64,000 nt of DNA from Undibacterium sp. 5I1 (GCF_034314085.1 NZ_JAVIWI010000001.1:3100001-3164000); one strand, 5' to 3'. Shown: positions 54,737 through 63,987, numbered from the stretch's first letter. Translations and numbers: made by a program. The notes: a model not told the origin generated them from the sequence alone.

Positions 54737-54767
54737 TTGACCTAAAGTTAAGTTGAGGTTTTACACT
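54737..54767 (+). promoter_or_regulatory. SoxR-activated promoter with 19-bp spacer
   Basis: The -35 TTGACC (54737-54742) and -10 TACACT (54762-54767) are separated by 19 bp, the overlong spacing of MerR/SoxR-activated promoters. Between them lies the near-palindromic SoxR box ACCTAAAGTTAAGTTGAGGT, centred in the spacer. It drives the NAD(P)H-dependent oxidoreductase gene and also covers the soxR 5' region. Confidence 0.85.
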
Positions 54768-54806
54768 AATTCTCATTGATTTTCAATTTCAATTAGGAAA
54801 CCCGAT

Positions 54807-55313
54807 ATGAGTACAGTCATTATTCTCGGTAGCGCCCGCAATCAGGGAAATACCCATCAATTAGCAAGCTACGTTGCCAACGACATAGCGGCTACTCTGT
54901 TCAATTTATCGGACTATGAAATAAGTCCTTATGAATATGAGCATAGAAACAGAGATGACGATTTTTTACTCTTAATGAACGAAGTCCTGAAGTTTGAGCA
55001 CATTATCTTGGCTTCGCCTATATATTGGTATGCGCCTAGTAGCGTGATGAAAGTATTTTTAGACCGACTGTCTGATTTAATCACCATTGAGAAGAGTCTG
55101 GGTCGTAAGCTGAGGGATAAGAGTGGCTCTGTCATTGCTACTGGTTGCGATCTTGTGCCACCTCCTTGCTTTGAGCAAATGTTCCAACTAACTTATCGGT
55201 ACCTAGGTATCGATTATCGGGAGATGCTTTATTGTCCATGCATCGAGGATATAGAGATTCATCAGCATCATTTGGCGATCAATACCTTTATCAGAAAATC
55301 GTATGCTAAATGA
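54807..55313 (+). CDS. NAD(P)H-dependent flavodoxin-like oxidoreductase, SoxR target
   Basis: The 168-aa protein resembles flavodoxin-like NADPH:FMN/quinone reductases: the phosphate-binding start IILGSARNQGNTHQLA, then ILASPIYWYAPSSVMKVFLDRL. It probably reduces quinones or redox-cycling compounds with two electrons, consistent with control by SoxR and with a promoter carrying the SoxR box. It is the only gene of its transcript before the PPi-PFK gene 260 bp on. Ribosome site aggaaac is present. Confidence 0.85.
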   Translation: MSTVIILGSARNQGNTHQLASYVANDIAATLFNLSDYEISPYEYEHRNRDDDFLLLMNEVLKFEHIILASPIYWYAPSSVMKVFLDRLSDLITIEKSLGRKLRDKSGSVIATGCDLVPPPCFEQMFQLTYRYLGIDYREMLYCPCIEDIEIHQHHLAINTFIRKSYAK

Positions 55314-55572
55314 GCCGATGTTTGCTTGCATATCGAAAAAATTGGCTGCACAAGTACCTCACTTCGTACAAATGCCATATGTTTTACTCGGGAATCTGGA
55401 TGTTTACTTTGGAAGACTAATCATCGTAAGAGCCATCCCATACTGATGTTTAGACTACGTATTAGAGAGCGCAATTCCACCAATTACAAAACCCCTTGCC
55501 CCCACCCAGCCCCAGTGGCAAGATTAGCCAGTGTATTTGCAATAGAAACAGCAACCTACAAAGAGGTATCTC

Positions 55573-56793
55573 ATGGCATCAGGCAAAATTTTAGTGGCGC
55601 AGGGTGGTGGTCCGACTGCGGTGATTAATCAGTCTTTGGTGGGTGTTGTGCAAGAGGCGCGGCGCTTTTCGCAGATTACTCGCATCTATGGTGCGCGGCA
55701 TGGTGTGCGCGGGATTGTGGATGAGGATCTGGTGGATCTGACGCAAGAGACTACTCAGAATCTGGAACTGGTTGCTGCCACGCCATCGTCGGCCTTGGGT
55801 TCTACCCGTGATAAACCAGATGCGGCTTACTGTGCAGCGATTTTTAAAGTCTTGCAGGCGCATGAGATTGAGCACTTTTTTTATATCGGCGGTAACGACT
55901 CGTCCGACACCGTACGGATTGTCAGCTTGGAGGCGCAAAAAGCGGGCTACCCTTTGCGCTGTATTCATATCCCTAAAACTATCGATAACGACCTGGTCGG
56001 CAGTGACCATACGCCGGGTTTCCCTTCTGCGGCACGCTTTGTGGCGCAAGCATTTGCGGGAGCTAACTTAGACAATGCATCGCTACCTGGCGTGTATGTC
56101 GGTGTTGTCATGGGCCGGCATGCGGGATTTTTGACGGCGGCTGCGGCGATGGCGAAAAAATTCCCGGACGATGGACCGCATTTGATTTATTTGCCGGAAC
56201 GGGTGTTTTCCTTAGATAAATTTCTGGCGGATGTCAAAGCGGTTTATACCCAATATGGTCGCTGTGTGATCGCAGTATCAGAGGGGATTCATGATGCCAG
56301 CGGCGTTGCCATTGCCAGCCTGCTCGCGACCGAGGTGGAACGGGATGCGCACGGCAATGTGCAGTTGTCCGGCACTGGCGCACTGGCAGACCTGCTGTGT
56401 GACGAGATCAAATCTAAGCTCGGCATTAAACGTGTACGTGGCGATACGTTTGGTTATTTGCAACGCTCATTTATTGGTTGCGTGTCGGATGTTGATCAGC
56501 GCGAAGCGCGTGAGGTGGGCGAGAAAGCCGTGCAATTTGCCATGTGGGGGCAGCGTGATGGTTCTGTCGCGATCAAACGTCAAGGCGATTATTCGGTGGA
56601 TTACGAGTTATTGCCGCTGGATGCGGTGGCCGGTAAAACCCGGGTGATGGAGGATGAGTTGATTGCGGAGAGCGGCACAGATGTGACTGAGGCTTTCCGG
56701 CGTTATTTGCGACCATTGTTGGGGTCTGGTATGCCAGATGCGTTTCGCCTGCGTTTTAGTCCGGTGGAGAAGATATTAGGAGTTAAGAAGTAA
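55573..56793 (+). CDS. pfp: PPi-dependent 6-phosphofructokinase
   Basis: The 406-aa enzyme phosphorylates fructose 6-phosphate. The key residues point to pyrophosphate rather than ATP as donor: GGNDS (Asp109, where ATP-PFK has GGDGS with Gly) and PKTIDND (Lys135, where ATP-PFK has Gly). The start GGGPTAVINQSL and MGRHAGFL are family motifs. PPi-PFK works in both glycolysis and gluconeogenesis. Many betaproteobacteria lack ATP-PFK and use this or other routes. It has a good ribosome site (aagaggta). A copy of the 84-bp repeat follows it. Confidence 0.92.
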   Translation: MASGKILVAQGGGPTAVINQSLVGVVQEARRFSQITRIYGARHGVRGIVDEDLVDLTQETTQNLELVAATPSSALGSTRDKPDAAYCAAIFKVLQAHEIEHFFYIGGNDSSDTVRIVSLEAQKAGYPLRCIHIPKTIDNDLVGSDHTPGFPSAARFVAQAFAGANLDNASLPGVYVGVVMGRHAGFLTAAAAMAKKFPDDGPHLIYLPERVFSLDKFLADVKAVYTQYGRCVIAVSEGIHDASGVAIASLLATEVERDAHGNVQLSGTGALADLLCDEIKSKLGIKRVRGDTFGYLQRSFIGCVSDVDQREAREVGEKAVQFAMWGQRDGSVAIKRQGDYSVDYELLPLDAVAGKTRVMEDELIAESGTDVTEAFRRYLRPLLGSGMPDAFRLRFSPVEKILGVKK

Positions 56794-56903
56794 GCTGCGC
56801 GGAAAAGCTGTATAGCAAAGGGATAGCGCTATCGGTAAAACTTGGGCATCTTTTTTTAAGTCAGCGTAGATAAGATTGCATGTCGGTGGGTTTTGACCTA
56901 TAT

Positions 56904-56986
56904 TAATACTCACTATGAGTATATTTAATTGTCCATATAATTGCTGGACAATCAGGCGGTTTTTAATAAAATGATGGGGAGTATAT
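56904..56986 (+). repeat. 84-bp dispersed repeat, copy F
   Basis: A complete copy with hairpin I ATACTC/GAGTAT, an 8-bp hairpin II (ATTGTCCA / TGGACAAT) and an altered hairpin III. It lies between the PPi-PFK gene and the DUF882 gene. The rest of the 358-bp gap (56794-57151) shows no other feature. Confidence 0.92.
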
Positions 56987-57151
56987 TGAAACATACTGCT
57001 ATCCATGCACTTTAAAACAGTACCTTAAGACCGTACTTTAAAGTCGTACTTTTTGACTGATACAACTCTACGACGCAATGTTCTACGTTAAAGCATGGCC
57101 TTTTGCAGTCCCGCTACATCAGTAATTATTTTTTAGACACAGATCAAACTT

Positions 57152-57793
57152 ATGCAAGCACGTCGCAATTTACTCAAAAAAACCTTGATGCTCACTGCCG
57201 CGGGCTTGGTAGTGGGTACGCGGCCACTCATCAGCCTTGCCAGCGATCAGGACAAACCGCATGAGCTTGCGCCGCCGCCAGATTTATTCGACTCGCAAGC
57301 GCTGGATATTGATTTTTGGGTACAACCACGAACACTGGATTTAATCCGCCCTGCCAGCGGTGAGCGAACTAAAATTTTGTACTGGAAAGATGGTGAAGTC
57401 AAAGAATCCGCCTACGAGCAATTGTGTCATCTGTTGCGTGACGTGAATGGCAAAAAAACCGCACCTATCGATCCTAAATTATTAGAAACTCTGTGGGCAA
57501 CCCAAGCCTTTATCGCCCGTTTTGGTATGACCAAACCGCTAGAGATTTTATCTGGTTACCGCACGCCAGAATCGAATAAGCGTCTGATCGAAGAAGGGAT
57601 TCCGGCTGCAAGAAAATCGCTGCATCTGGAAGGCAAGGCCGCCGATATCCGCATCGCGCAATTGCATGAAGAAGTACTGGGAGAATTGATACGCAGCTTC
57701 CGCCAGGGTGGTGTCGGTTTCTATTATCGTCCCAGCGCACGGGGCGGCTGGATACACACCGATACTGGTTTGCAAAGAACCTGGAAAGGTTGA
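57152..57793 (+). CDS. DUF882 (YcbK-like) murein peptidase-type protein, Tat-exported
   Basis: The 213-aa protein has a Tat signal (MQARRNLLKKTLMLTAAG) and a C-terminal DUF882 domain related to peptidase M15 (LAS family). Zn ligands are expected at SLHLEGKAADI (His and Asp) and WIHTD (His). E. coli YcbK/MepK is a peptidoglycan 3-3 crosslink endopeptidase; the same role is likely here. The gene is convergent with the DUF1624 gene, with 85 bp between the stops. Confidence 0.88.
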   Translation: MQARRNLLKKTLMLTAAGLVVGTRPLISLASDQDKPHELAPPPDLFDSQALDIDFWVQPRTLDLIRPASGERTKILYWKDGEVKESAYEQLCHLLRDVNGKKTAPIDPKLLETLWATQAFIARFGMTKPLEILSGYRTPESNKRLIEEGIPAARKSLHLEGKAADIRIAQLHEEVLGELIRSFRQGGVGFYYRPSARGGWIHTDTGLQRTWKG

Positions 57794-57878
57794 TGGAAAG
57801 GTTGGTATTAAGGTTGATAACTACAGTTTTTGCGAGCGGAAACCTCGTCCCAAAAGCAGCCGTCCACTGCCAGTGATC

Positions 57879-59012
57879 TTAATAGGGTATACGCCCGGAT
57901 TCTTTTAGATAAGCGACCCAGCGGTGCGTAATCCCATACATCAAAGTCATGATGAAGACCCAGGCCAGATAACACCGGACTAGTGACGGGTGATATGTCG
58001 AGGGCACACCCAGTCGCGTATCATCAAAATTGATCTGCTGATCAAATAACAGTTGCATCGTGATCGCACCCAATACATGAATCAGCATCACATGAACGCA
58101 ATAAAAAAATAAGGGATGGCTGCCGAACAAGCTCAGCAAGGGTACTTCTTGCTTCACATATTTGTCCATCAACGCCAGCAAAGCCAGGCTAATACTGAGG
58201 GTTACGCATAAATATAGCAGCGATGGCGGATACTTATGAATATCGACAAACGACATCAGACTCATCAGCCAGCCACTAGCCTGTGGCGACCAAGGATCTG
58301 GATCGCCGTACCAGTTGCCGCTGCGCAAAGCGATAAAACTCAACATCAACAATGTCGATATCAGCAACAAAGTTTGCTGACGCCGTGCAGATGGCTGCAA
58401 CAGCAGCGGACCTAAACAATATCCTGCCGCCATCAAACCTATCCAAGGCATCAACGGATATAAAACAAAAATACCAAATTGATCACCTAACGGTATCCAA
58501 CCGCCCTGATGCCATAATTTGAACATGGCAGTCGCGTCCGGGCTATGCAAACTGTCCAGCAAGTTATGCGGCAATAGTAAGGCAGCTGCGACCAGCAAGA
58601 TGACTGGTCGAGGTAAAAACTGTAATGCTGCCATCACCATCATCGCCACGCCAAGAGCCCAAATCACTTGCAGGAACAAACTGTTGAGTGAAAATTGCCA
58701 GCTAAAATTAATCCAGGTCAGCTCCAGAAAAATCAGCAAAACGCCGCGGCTGAGTAGATAGCGCGCCATATTCCACTTGTCTTGATGCTGACTACGTAGA
58801 AATGCTGAGATGCCAGCTAACAACACAAACGTCGGTGCGCATAAGTGTGTAATCCAGCGCGTCCAAAACCAGCCTGGGGTGGTGAGCGTTAAATCAAGAG
58901 GATTAAAAGGCGTAGGTGCAAAAAAATCGCGTACATGATCCAGCGCCATCAGGACGATGACCAGACCACGCAAGACATCGATAGCAAGTAGGCGATTTGA
59001 AGTTTTCATCAC
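57879..59012 (-). CDS. DUF1624 (heparan-alpha-glucosaminide N-acetyltransferase-like) membrane protein
   Basis: This 377-aa polytopic membrane protein opens with MMKTSNRLLAIDVLRGLVIVLMALDHVRDFF, split here as family hallmarks RLLAIDVLRG and LMALDHVRDF, typical of DUF1624. About nine to ten hydrophobic segments are visible. The family may transfer acyl groups across the membrane onto glycans. The role here is unknown. It is monocistronic. Confidence 0.85.
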   Translation of the reverse strand: MMKTSNRLLAIDVLRGLVIVLMALDHVRDFFAPTPFNPLDLTLTTPGWFWTRWITHLCAPTFVLLAGISAFLRSQHQDKWNMARYLLSRGVLLIFLELTWINFSWQFSLNSLFLQVIWALGVAMMVMAALQFLPRPVILLVAAALLLPHNLLDSLHSPDATAMFKLWHQGGWIPLGDQFGIFVLYPLMPWIGLMAAGYCLGPLLLQPSARRQQTLLLISTLLMLSFIALRSGNWYGDPDPWSPQASGWLMSLMSFVDIHKYPPSLLYLCVTLSISLALLALMDKYVKQEVPLLSLFGSHPLFFYCVHVMLIHVLGAITMQLLFDQQINFDDTRLGVPSTYHPSLVRCYLAWVFIMTLMYGITHRWVAYLKESGRIPY

Positions 59013-59296
59013 GCTGTCCTCAGAGATATTGCAGCCTTTACTTCACAATAAACAGCGTGAATGCATGCCGAAGGAATAGAACTAAACTTGCTTTTAATCA
59101 ATAGGTTAGAGGACAATATCCTGATGGTCAAGTGCAAGAAAACGTCTGTATAAAAAATATCTTCATCAGAGCACAGGTGACGAAATAATCACAAAAATAA
59201 ATGCTGTGCAGCGTCGCGGTCATCATCCATCACCAGTTGGCCCGCTTTGCGCCATAATGTCACACCGTTTTTAGCCTCTCTTAAGATTCACACATC

Positions 59297-60358
59297 ATGA
59301 CTAGCCCAAACTTAGAAAATATTAATGTCACCTCGTTTGACAGCATGCCAACGCCAGAAGATTTGCATGCACGCTTGCCTTTGTCCGAGGCTGCCGCAGC
59401 CGTTGTCAACCAAGGTCGTGAAGATTTACGGAATATTTTAGAACGCAAAGACCCGCGTCTGTTTGTAGTAGTCGGCCCCTGCTCTATCCATGATCCGGTG
59501 GCGGGTCTGGATTACGCCCGTAGATTAAAAGCGCTGCAAGAAGAAGTGAAAGACACCTTACTGTTGGTGATGCGCGTGTATTTTGAAAAGCCACGCACGA
59601 CAACTGGCTGGAAAGGTTATATCAACGATCCTGATATGGATGATTCTTTCCACGTTGATCAGGGTATGGAAAAAGCCCGCCAGTTTTTGCTGGATGTTTG
59701 TGAGTTAGGACTGCCCACCGGGACCGAGGCACTTGATCCGATCTCGCCACAATATCTGGGTGACTTAATCGCCTGGACCGCAATCGGCGCCCGCACAACC
59801 GAATCGCAAACCCATCGCGAAATGTCATCCGGCTTATCGACACCGGTCGGTTTTAAAAATGGTACGGATGGCGACATCAGTATTGCGATTAATGCGATTT
59901 TGTCGGCATCGCATCCGCATTCTTTCCTTGGTTTAAATGGTCAAGGACGCGTCGCTATTGTGCGTACCAGTGGTAACCAGCACGGCCATGTTGTATTGCG
60001 TGGTGGAGATGGTCGCCCCAATTACGATACGGTGTCAGTAGCGATGGCGGAACAAGCCTTGATCAAAGCAAAGTTGCCCGCCAACGTGGTTGTCGATTGT
60101 TCTCACGCAAACAGCTACAAGAAGCCTGAGCTACAACCTTTAGTCATGGCCGATGTGATTAATCAGGTCGTCAATGGATCTAAGGCATTAGTTGGCTTGA
60201 TGATTGAATCCAATATCGTCGCTGGCAATCAGCCGATTCCAGATGATTTGTCGCAGCTAAAGTATGGTTGCTCGGTGACCGATGGATGCGTAGATTGGGC
60301 GACCACCGAGGCTATGCTGCGCGATGCAGCGACTAAGTTGCGGACGATTAAACGCTAA
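59297..60358 (+). CDS. aroG: 3-deoxy-7-phosphoheptulonate (DAHP) synthase
   Basis: This 353-aa class I DAHP synthase condenses phosphoenolpyruvate and erythrose 4-phosphate in the first step of aromatic amino acid synthesis. Motifs VVGPCSIHDP, RVYFEKPRTTTGWKGYINDP, TEALDPISPQYLGDLI, GARTTESQTHRE and DCSHANSYKKPE are all present. It is of the E. coli AroF/AroG/AroH type, but which amino acid inhibits it cannot be read safely here, so the symbol marks only the closest family member. The gene is monocistronic, between the DUF1624 gene and yfcF. Confidence 0.93.
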   Translation: MTSPNLENINVTSFDSMPTPEDLHARLPLSEAAAAVVNQGREDLRNILERKDPRLFVVVGPCSIHDPVAGLDYARRLKALQEEVKDTLLLVMRVYFEKPRTTTGWKGYINDPDMDDSFHVDQGMEKARQFLLDVCELGLPTGTEALDPISPQYLGDLIAWTAIGARTTESQTHREMSSGLSTPVGFKNGTDGDISIAINAILSASHPHSFLGLNGQGRVAIVRTSGNQHGHVVLRGGDGRPNYDTVSVAMAEQALIKAKLPANVVVDCSHANSYKKPELQPLVMADVINQVVNGSKALVGLMIESNIVAGNQPIPDDLSQLKYGCSVTDGCVDWATTEAMLRDAATKLRTIKR

Positions 60359-60440
60359 TTTTGTTAATTTTTTTGCGCTCAATCTTCTTGGGCTGACTTA
60401 ACTTCAACACTTAATCAACCCAAGAAAAAATCAACTCATC

Positions 60441-61079
60441 TCACACTGGCCGTTCTTGTTGCGCCCATAATTGTACCGACGGACGCCGCCACTGATGCTG
60501 TGCATATGCCAGTAATTTTTCAGGAACCGGATCGCCATTCAAGGCCAAGCGATTGATCATTAAAGCGAGATCGGTATCCGCAATACACCAAGCATCAAAC
60601 AAGTTGATTGCTCCGTCCTTGATCAGATCATTGGCGGCGGTAATTAGCTTATTGGCAGATGCCTGCGCCGCGTCTGACAAGGGCGTGGTGATGGGCTTAA
60701 AAAATATTCCCTCCGTTGAGCGCTCTTCACGTATCGGCATAAAATCACTACGCAGCCAGGCTTGAATTTGCCTGGCTCTGGCTCTCTGTTGCAAGTCCTC
60801 AGGATAAACACGCGCATGCGCGGGAGCTGGAAATAAGTCTTCCAGATATTCGCAAATCGCTGAAGATTCTGACAAATAAAAACCCTCGTGTCCCAAGGTT
60901 GGTACGCGGCTAGAAAGCGACAGACTGGCAAAGTCAGCATGGTGATTTTCTCGTGCGCTTAAATTCACTTTTTTCATTTCAAAAGGAATTGCTTTTTCTG
61001 TCAATGTCACAAAACTAGACAGTGCATAGGGACTGGTCATTCGAGAATCGATATAGAGAGTGAAATGTTCTTGCGTCAA
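60441..61079 (-). CDS. yfcF: glutathione S-transferase YfcF
   Basis: The 212-aa GST-fold protein closely follows E. coli YfcF: SPYALSSFVTLTEK, SSRVPTLGHEGFYLSESSAI, RARARQIQAWLRSDFMPIRE and WCIADTDLALMINRL. YfcF shows glutathione transferase and peroxidase activity and contributes to oxidative stress resistance. The thioredoxin-like domain covers residues 1-85 and the helical domain the rest. The gene is monocistronic, with a good ribosome site (aggagcc... ) upstream of its ATG. Confidence 0.92.
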   Translation of the reverse strand: MTQEHFTLYIDSRMTSPYALSSFVTLTEKAIPFEMKKVNLSARENHHADFASLSLSSRVPTLGHEGFYLSESSAICEYLEDLFPAPAHARVYPEDLQQRARARQIQAWLRSDFMPIREERSTEGIFFKPITTPLSDAAQASANKLITAANDLIKDGAINLFDAWCIADTDLALMINRLALNGDPVPEKLLAYAQHQWRRPSVQLWAQQERPV

Positions 61080-61208
61080 AACAGGCTCCTTTATTTTGTG
61101 GAAGTGATTGAGGAATGATTAAAAAATTATTTAGCTTAGGTGGGTGATTGTACGTGCGCTATTCGTTGCTGATATTTGTCAGATGAGATCAATAAAGAAA
61201 AGTTTCCT

Positions 61209-61646
61209 TTAATTTACCTTATCTCTGTTTAATACATACGCAACCTCAGTTTTACTCTTCATCTCGCCACGCACCCAGCCTTGCAAAGCATAAAACCGGT
61301 CTGCCCGCGTATCTGGTTGCGTACCTAATTTAATCTGGTTTGCGCCCCGCTGAAATAGCCAGTCGGTAGCGAGCGTGAGTAAGTTTTTACCGATACCGTA
61401 GCCTTCAAATTGGGGCAAAACAAATAGCGCCCAGATCGAGTTATCTTCGGACGCAGCATAAGAAAATCCGACTACCTGCTGATCCATTTCGGCGACCCAA
61501 CCATGCCCCAGTTTATCCAGATAATCGATACACATCGCTGGCGTAACGGCATTGGGATTGGTCAAGACATTTTCTTTTACGGCAAAGCGGATTTCCATGA
61601 TGACGGGGATATCTTCGATGGTGGCTATTCTGTAGCTCATGGACAT
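61209..61646 (-). CDS. GNAT family N-acetyltransferase
   Basis: A 145-aa GNAT acetyltransferase with the acetyl-CoA motif LFVLPQFEGYGIGKNLLTLATDW near residues 75-97, and FYALQGWVRGEMKSKTEV towards the end. It is unrelated at sequence level to the GNAT at 7.6 kb. Substrate unknown. It is monocistronic. Confidence 0.87.
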   Translation of the reverse strand: MSMSYRIATIEDIPVIMEIRFAVKENVLTNPNAVTPAMCIDYLDKLGHGWVAEMDQQVVGFSYAASEDNSIWALFVLPQFEGYGIGKNLLTLATDWLFQRGANQIKLGTQPDTRADRFYALQGWVRGEMKSKTEVAYVLNRDKVN

Positions 61647-61718
61647 AGTATTGAGTCTGATAAGTTAGACTGATAATTAAACAGACTCAAACAATAAGCT
61701 GTTCTGTCTAATAAAGCA

Positions 61719-61756
61719 AAAATCCCTTGATCAGCAAATGCTATTCAAGGGATTTT
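61719..61756 (-). terminator. Terminator for the DoxX gene
   Basis: AAAATCCCTTGA (61719-61730) pairs exactly with TCAAGGGATTTT (61745-61756) around a 14-nt loop. T-rich sequence follows on the minus strand, and it lies about 30 bp after the DoxX stop. Confidence 0.85.
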
Positions 61757-61784
61757 CTATATCGTACTACCTATGTTGATCGTC

Positions 61785-62192
61785 TTATTTTTTACCGCTA
61801 CCATCCAGACTCAATGCGCCGCTGCCGTGGATGATGACAAATAACAGGCCGCCCATCATAGAAATATTTTTCATGAAGTGGATCATTTGATTTTGCGCCT
61901 GATCGGCTGGTACACCCCAGAAGTTATGGAAAATCACCGCAGCAGAGGCAGTAAAAATCAGCATCGCGGCGGCAGCCCAACGCGCTTTCCAACCTAGGAT
62001 AACTGCTAAACCGCCGCCGAGTTCTACAATAATAGCGGCGATAGCGGCTAACTGTGGCAAAGGCAAACCTTTGCTGGCGATGTAGCCGACGGTGCCGTCA
62101 AAACCGGCAATTTTACCTGCGCCAGAAGCGACAAAAATCAATGCGATTAAGATGCGGCCAACTAAGGGGCCAAACTTATTCAGTGCGTTCAT
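61785..62192 (-). CDS. DoxX family membrane protein
   Basis: A 135-aa membrane protein with four hydrophobic segments. The opening GPLVGRILIALIFVASGAGKI and the phrase LGGGLAVILGWKARWAAAAM are typical of DoxX proteins, linked to quinol or redox processes and thiosulfate/sulfide metabolism. It lies about 97 bp downstream of the pirin gene, on the same strand, and may be co-transcribed with it, an arrangement often seen for pirin and DoxX. Confidence 0.9.
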   Translation of the reverse strand: MNALNKFGPLVGRILIALIFVASGAGKIAGFDGTVGYIASKGLPLPQLAAIAAIIVELGGGLAVILGWKARWAAAAMLIFTASAAVIFHNFWGVPADQAQNQMIHFMKNISMMGGLLFVIIHGSGALSLDGSGKK

Positions 62193-62288
62193 ATTTTTAT
62201 ACTTTCTAAATAGAGATCAATACGTTATTGGAGAAGACACTAGTGCTTTAAAAAACTAAACCTGCTATTACTCAAAATTGACAGCAAA

Positions 62289-63158
62289 TTACACCGTCAA
62301 AGTTCCTGCCCGAAAATCATTAATCGCCTGGAATACTTCTGCCTGACTATTCATCACAAAAGGACCGTATTGCACTATCGTTTCACGCAATGGCTGACCG
62401 GCGATGAGCAATGCACGAGTTGGACCCTTAGCGCGAATCCGTACACCGTCGCTGTTGCTGTCGTTACGCAAAATTGCCATACGTTGCTGCGCTACGGTTT
62501 TCTCGCCTATCTGTAATTCACCACGATAAACGTAGATAAATGCATTCATGCTGTCCGCCATCGTCTGGGCAAATTCAGCGCCGTCTTCCAGATTGATATC
62601 CAGATATAAGGGCTCGGTCACCGCACGTTGCATGGCACCTGTTACGCCATGACTGGCGCCTGCAATCACGCGCACCGTGGCACCATCGGTTGTAAATTCT
62701 GGAATATCCGCATGTTGGAAATCTTTGTACCAGGGCGTCATCATTTTGTCCTTAGCAGCCAGATTGAGCCAGAGCTGAAAACCCTCCATGCGCCCTTCTT
62801 TTTGCTCAGGTAATTCCGAATGAATCACGCCACGGCCAGCAGTCATCCACTGTACGCCGCCGTCTTCCAACAAACCCTCATTACCAGCGCTGTCATGATG
62901 GCGCATCCTGCCGGAGAGCATGTAAGTGATGGTCTCAAAACCACGGTGCGGATGATCGGGAAAGCCGCCGATATAGTCTTGCGGATCATCGGTACCAAAC
63001 GCATCCAGCATCAAAAACGGATCAAGCCGGTACTGCAAGTTTTGCGTTAACACGCGAGTCAGCTTAACGCCATCGCCATCCGACGTCGCCAACCCAACGA
63101 TGACTTGCTCCACCGTGCGTGGCTGAAGAACAGTTTCGGAAGTAATTGCAGATGTCAT
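62289..63158 (-). CDS. pirin family protein
   Basis: The 289-aa bicupin protein has the pirin signature HPHRGFETITYMLSG, with metal-binding His residues, and the second motif WMTAGRGVIHSEL. The C-terminal cupin ends with a typical FVMNSQAEVFQAINDFRAG. Bacterial pirins include quercetinases and redox regulators; this one is not assignable. The start at 63158 (MTSAITSETV) has a better ribosome site than the ATG four codons upstream (63170). It probably forms an operon with the DoxX gene; repeat copy G lies upstream. Confidence 0.9.
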   Translation of the reverse strand: MTSAITSETVLQPRTVEQVIVGLATSDGDGVKLTRVLTQNLQYRLDPFLMLDAFGTDDPQDYIGGFPDHPHRGFETITYMLSGRMRHHDSAGNEGLLEDGGVQWMTAGRGVIHSELPEQKEGRMEGFQLWLNLAAKDKMMTPWYKDFQHADIPEFTTDGATVRVIAGASHGVTGAMQRAVTEPLYLDINLEDGAEFAQTMADSMNAFIYVYRGELQIGEKTVAQQRMAILRNDSNSDGVRIRAKGPTRALLIAGQPLRETIVQYGPFVMNSQAEVFQAINDFRAGTLTV

Positions 63159-63198
63159 GATGGACTCCATGTTGATGAAAACAATATCAAATTAAAAA

Positions 63199-63282
63199 AT
63201 ATACTCATTATCAGTATATTTTAATTGTCCATATATTATTTGGACAATAAGGCATTTTTACTAAAAATAATGGGGAGTATAT
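63199..63282 (+). repeat. 84-bp dispersed repeat, copy G
   Basis: The best-preserved copy. It has ATATACTC / GAGTATAT ends, hairpin I ATATACT/AGTATAT, hairpin II TTGTCCA/TGGACAA, hairpin III ATTTTT/AAAAAT and a terminal TGGGGAGTATAT. It lies between the AzoR gene end and the pirin gene start, both minus strand. Confidence 0.93.
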
Positions 63283-63375
63283 AAAAATCTACCCTCTCCC
63301 CATCTTTTTAGCCGGACTTTTAAAGCTGACTTAACAGCGGTGATTTAAGCAATGCCCGATATCAGTAAAGCATTA

Positions 63376-63987
63376 TTATGCTGCAAGGGCCAATTCAATT
63401 TGCTGGATTTGCTCGTGCGCAGAAGCGAAAGCGGCTTTCTCTGCATCTGGCCCCATTGCCAAACCTTCAGCAAAAATAAACTGTACATCGGTCATACCCA
63501 AAAAGCCCAGGAAGGTTTTTAAATACGGTGTTTGCGTATCATTAGGCGTGTTGCGATACAAGCCACCACGGGTCAAGACAACGACGACTTTTTTGCCAGT
63601 TAATAATCCTTCTGGGCCATTTGCACCGTAGCGGAAAGTGACTTGCGCACGTGAGATGGCGTCGATCCAGTTTTTCAATTGCGCTGAAATACCAAAGTTG
63701 TACATCGGCACGGCGAGGACTACAGTATCGGCGGCCTGAATTTCAGCGATCAAAGCGTCATCCAGGGCAACGCGGGCAGCTTGTTCTGGCGAACGATTTT
63801 CAGCTGGGGTGAACAAAGCACCCAAAGCAGCGCCATCTAAAGCCGGATGCGGTGTCGCACCCAGATCACGCACGGTCAACTGTGCCTCTGGTGTGGCCGT
63901 ACGCAAACGCTGTACGACGACATTGGCTAAATTGCTGGAATGGGAGGCATCAGCACGGACGCTAGAGTTGATTTGCAGGATATTCAT
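63376..63987 (-). CDS. azoR: FMN-dependent NADH-azoreductase
   Basis: This 203-aa flavodoxin-like reductase transfers electrons from NADH through FMN to quinones and azo compounds. FMN-binding motifs are visible: [19 protein letters not shown] at the start, [18 protein letters not shown] and LTRGGLY. The length matches E. coli AzoR (201 aa). The gene begins 13 bp from the window's end, so its promoter is not seen. It is separated from the pirin gene by repeat copy G. Confidence 0.93.
   Translation of the reverse strand: MNILQINSSVRADASHSSNLANVVVQRLRTATPEAQLTVRDLGATPHPALDGAALGALFTPAENRSPEQAARVALDDALIAEIQAADTVVLAVPMYNFGISAQLKNWIDAISRAQVTFRYGANGPEGLLTGKKVVVVLTRGGLYRNTPNDTQTPYLKTFLGFLGMTDVQFIFAEGLAMGPDAEKAAFASAHEQIQQIELALAA

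Noticed and set aside
55480..55520. C-rich hairpin upstream of the PPi-PFK gene
   Set aside because: CTTGCC...GGCAAG pairing is interrupted by bulges and has no position-specific support as a regulator or terminator.
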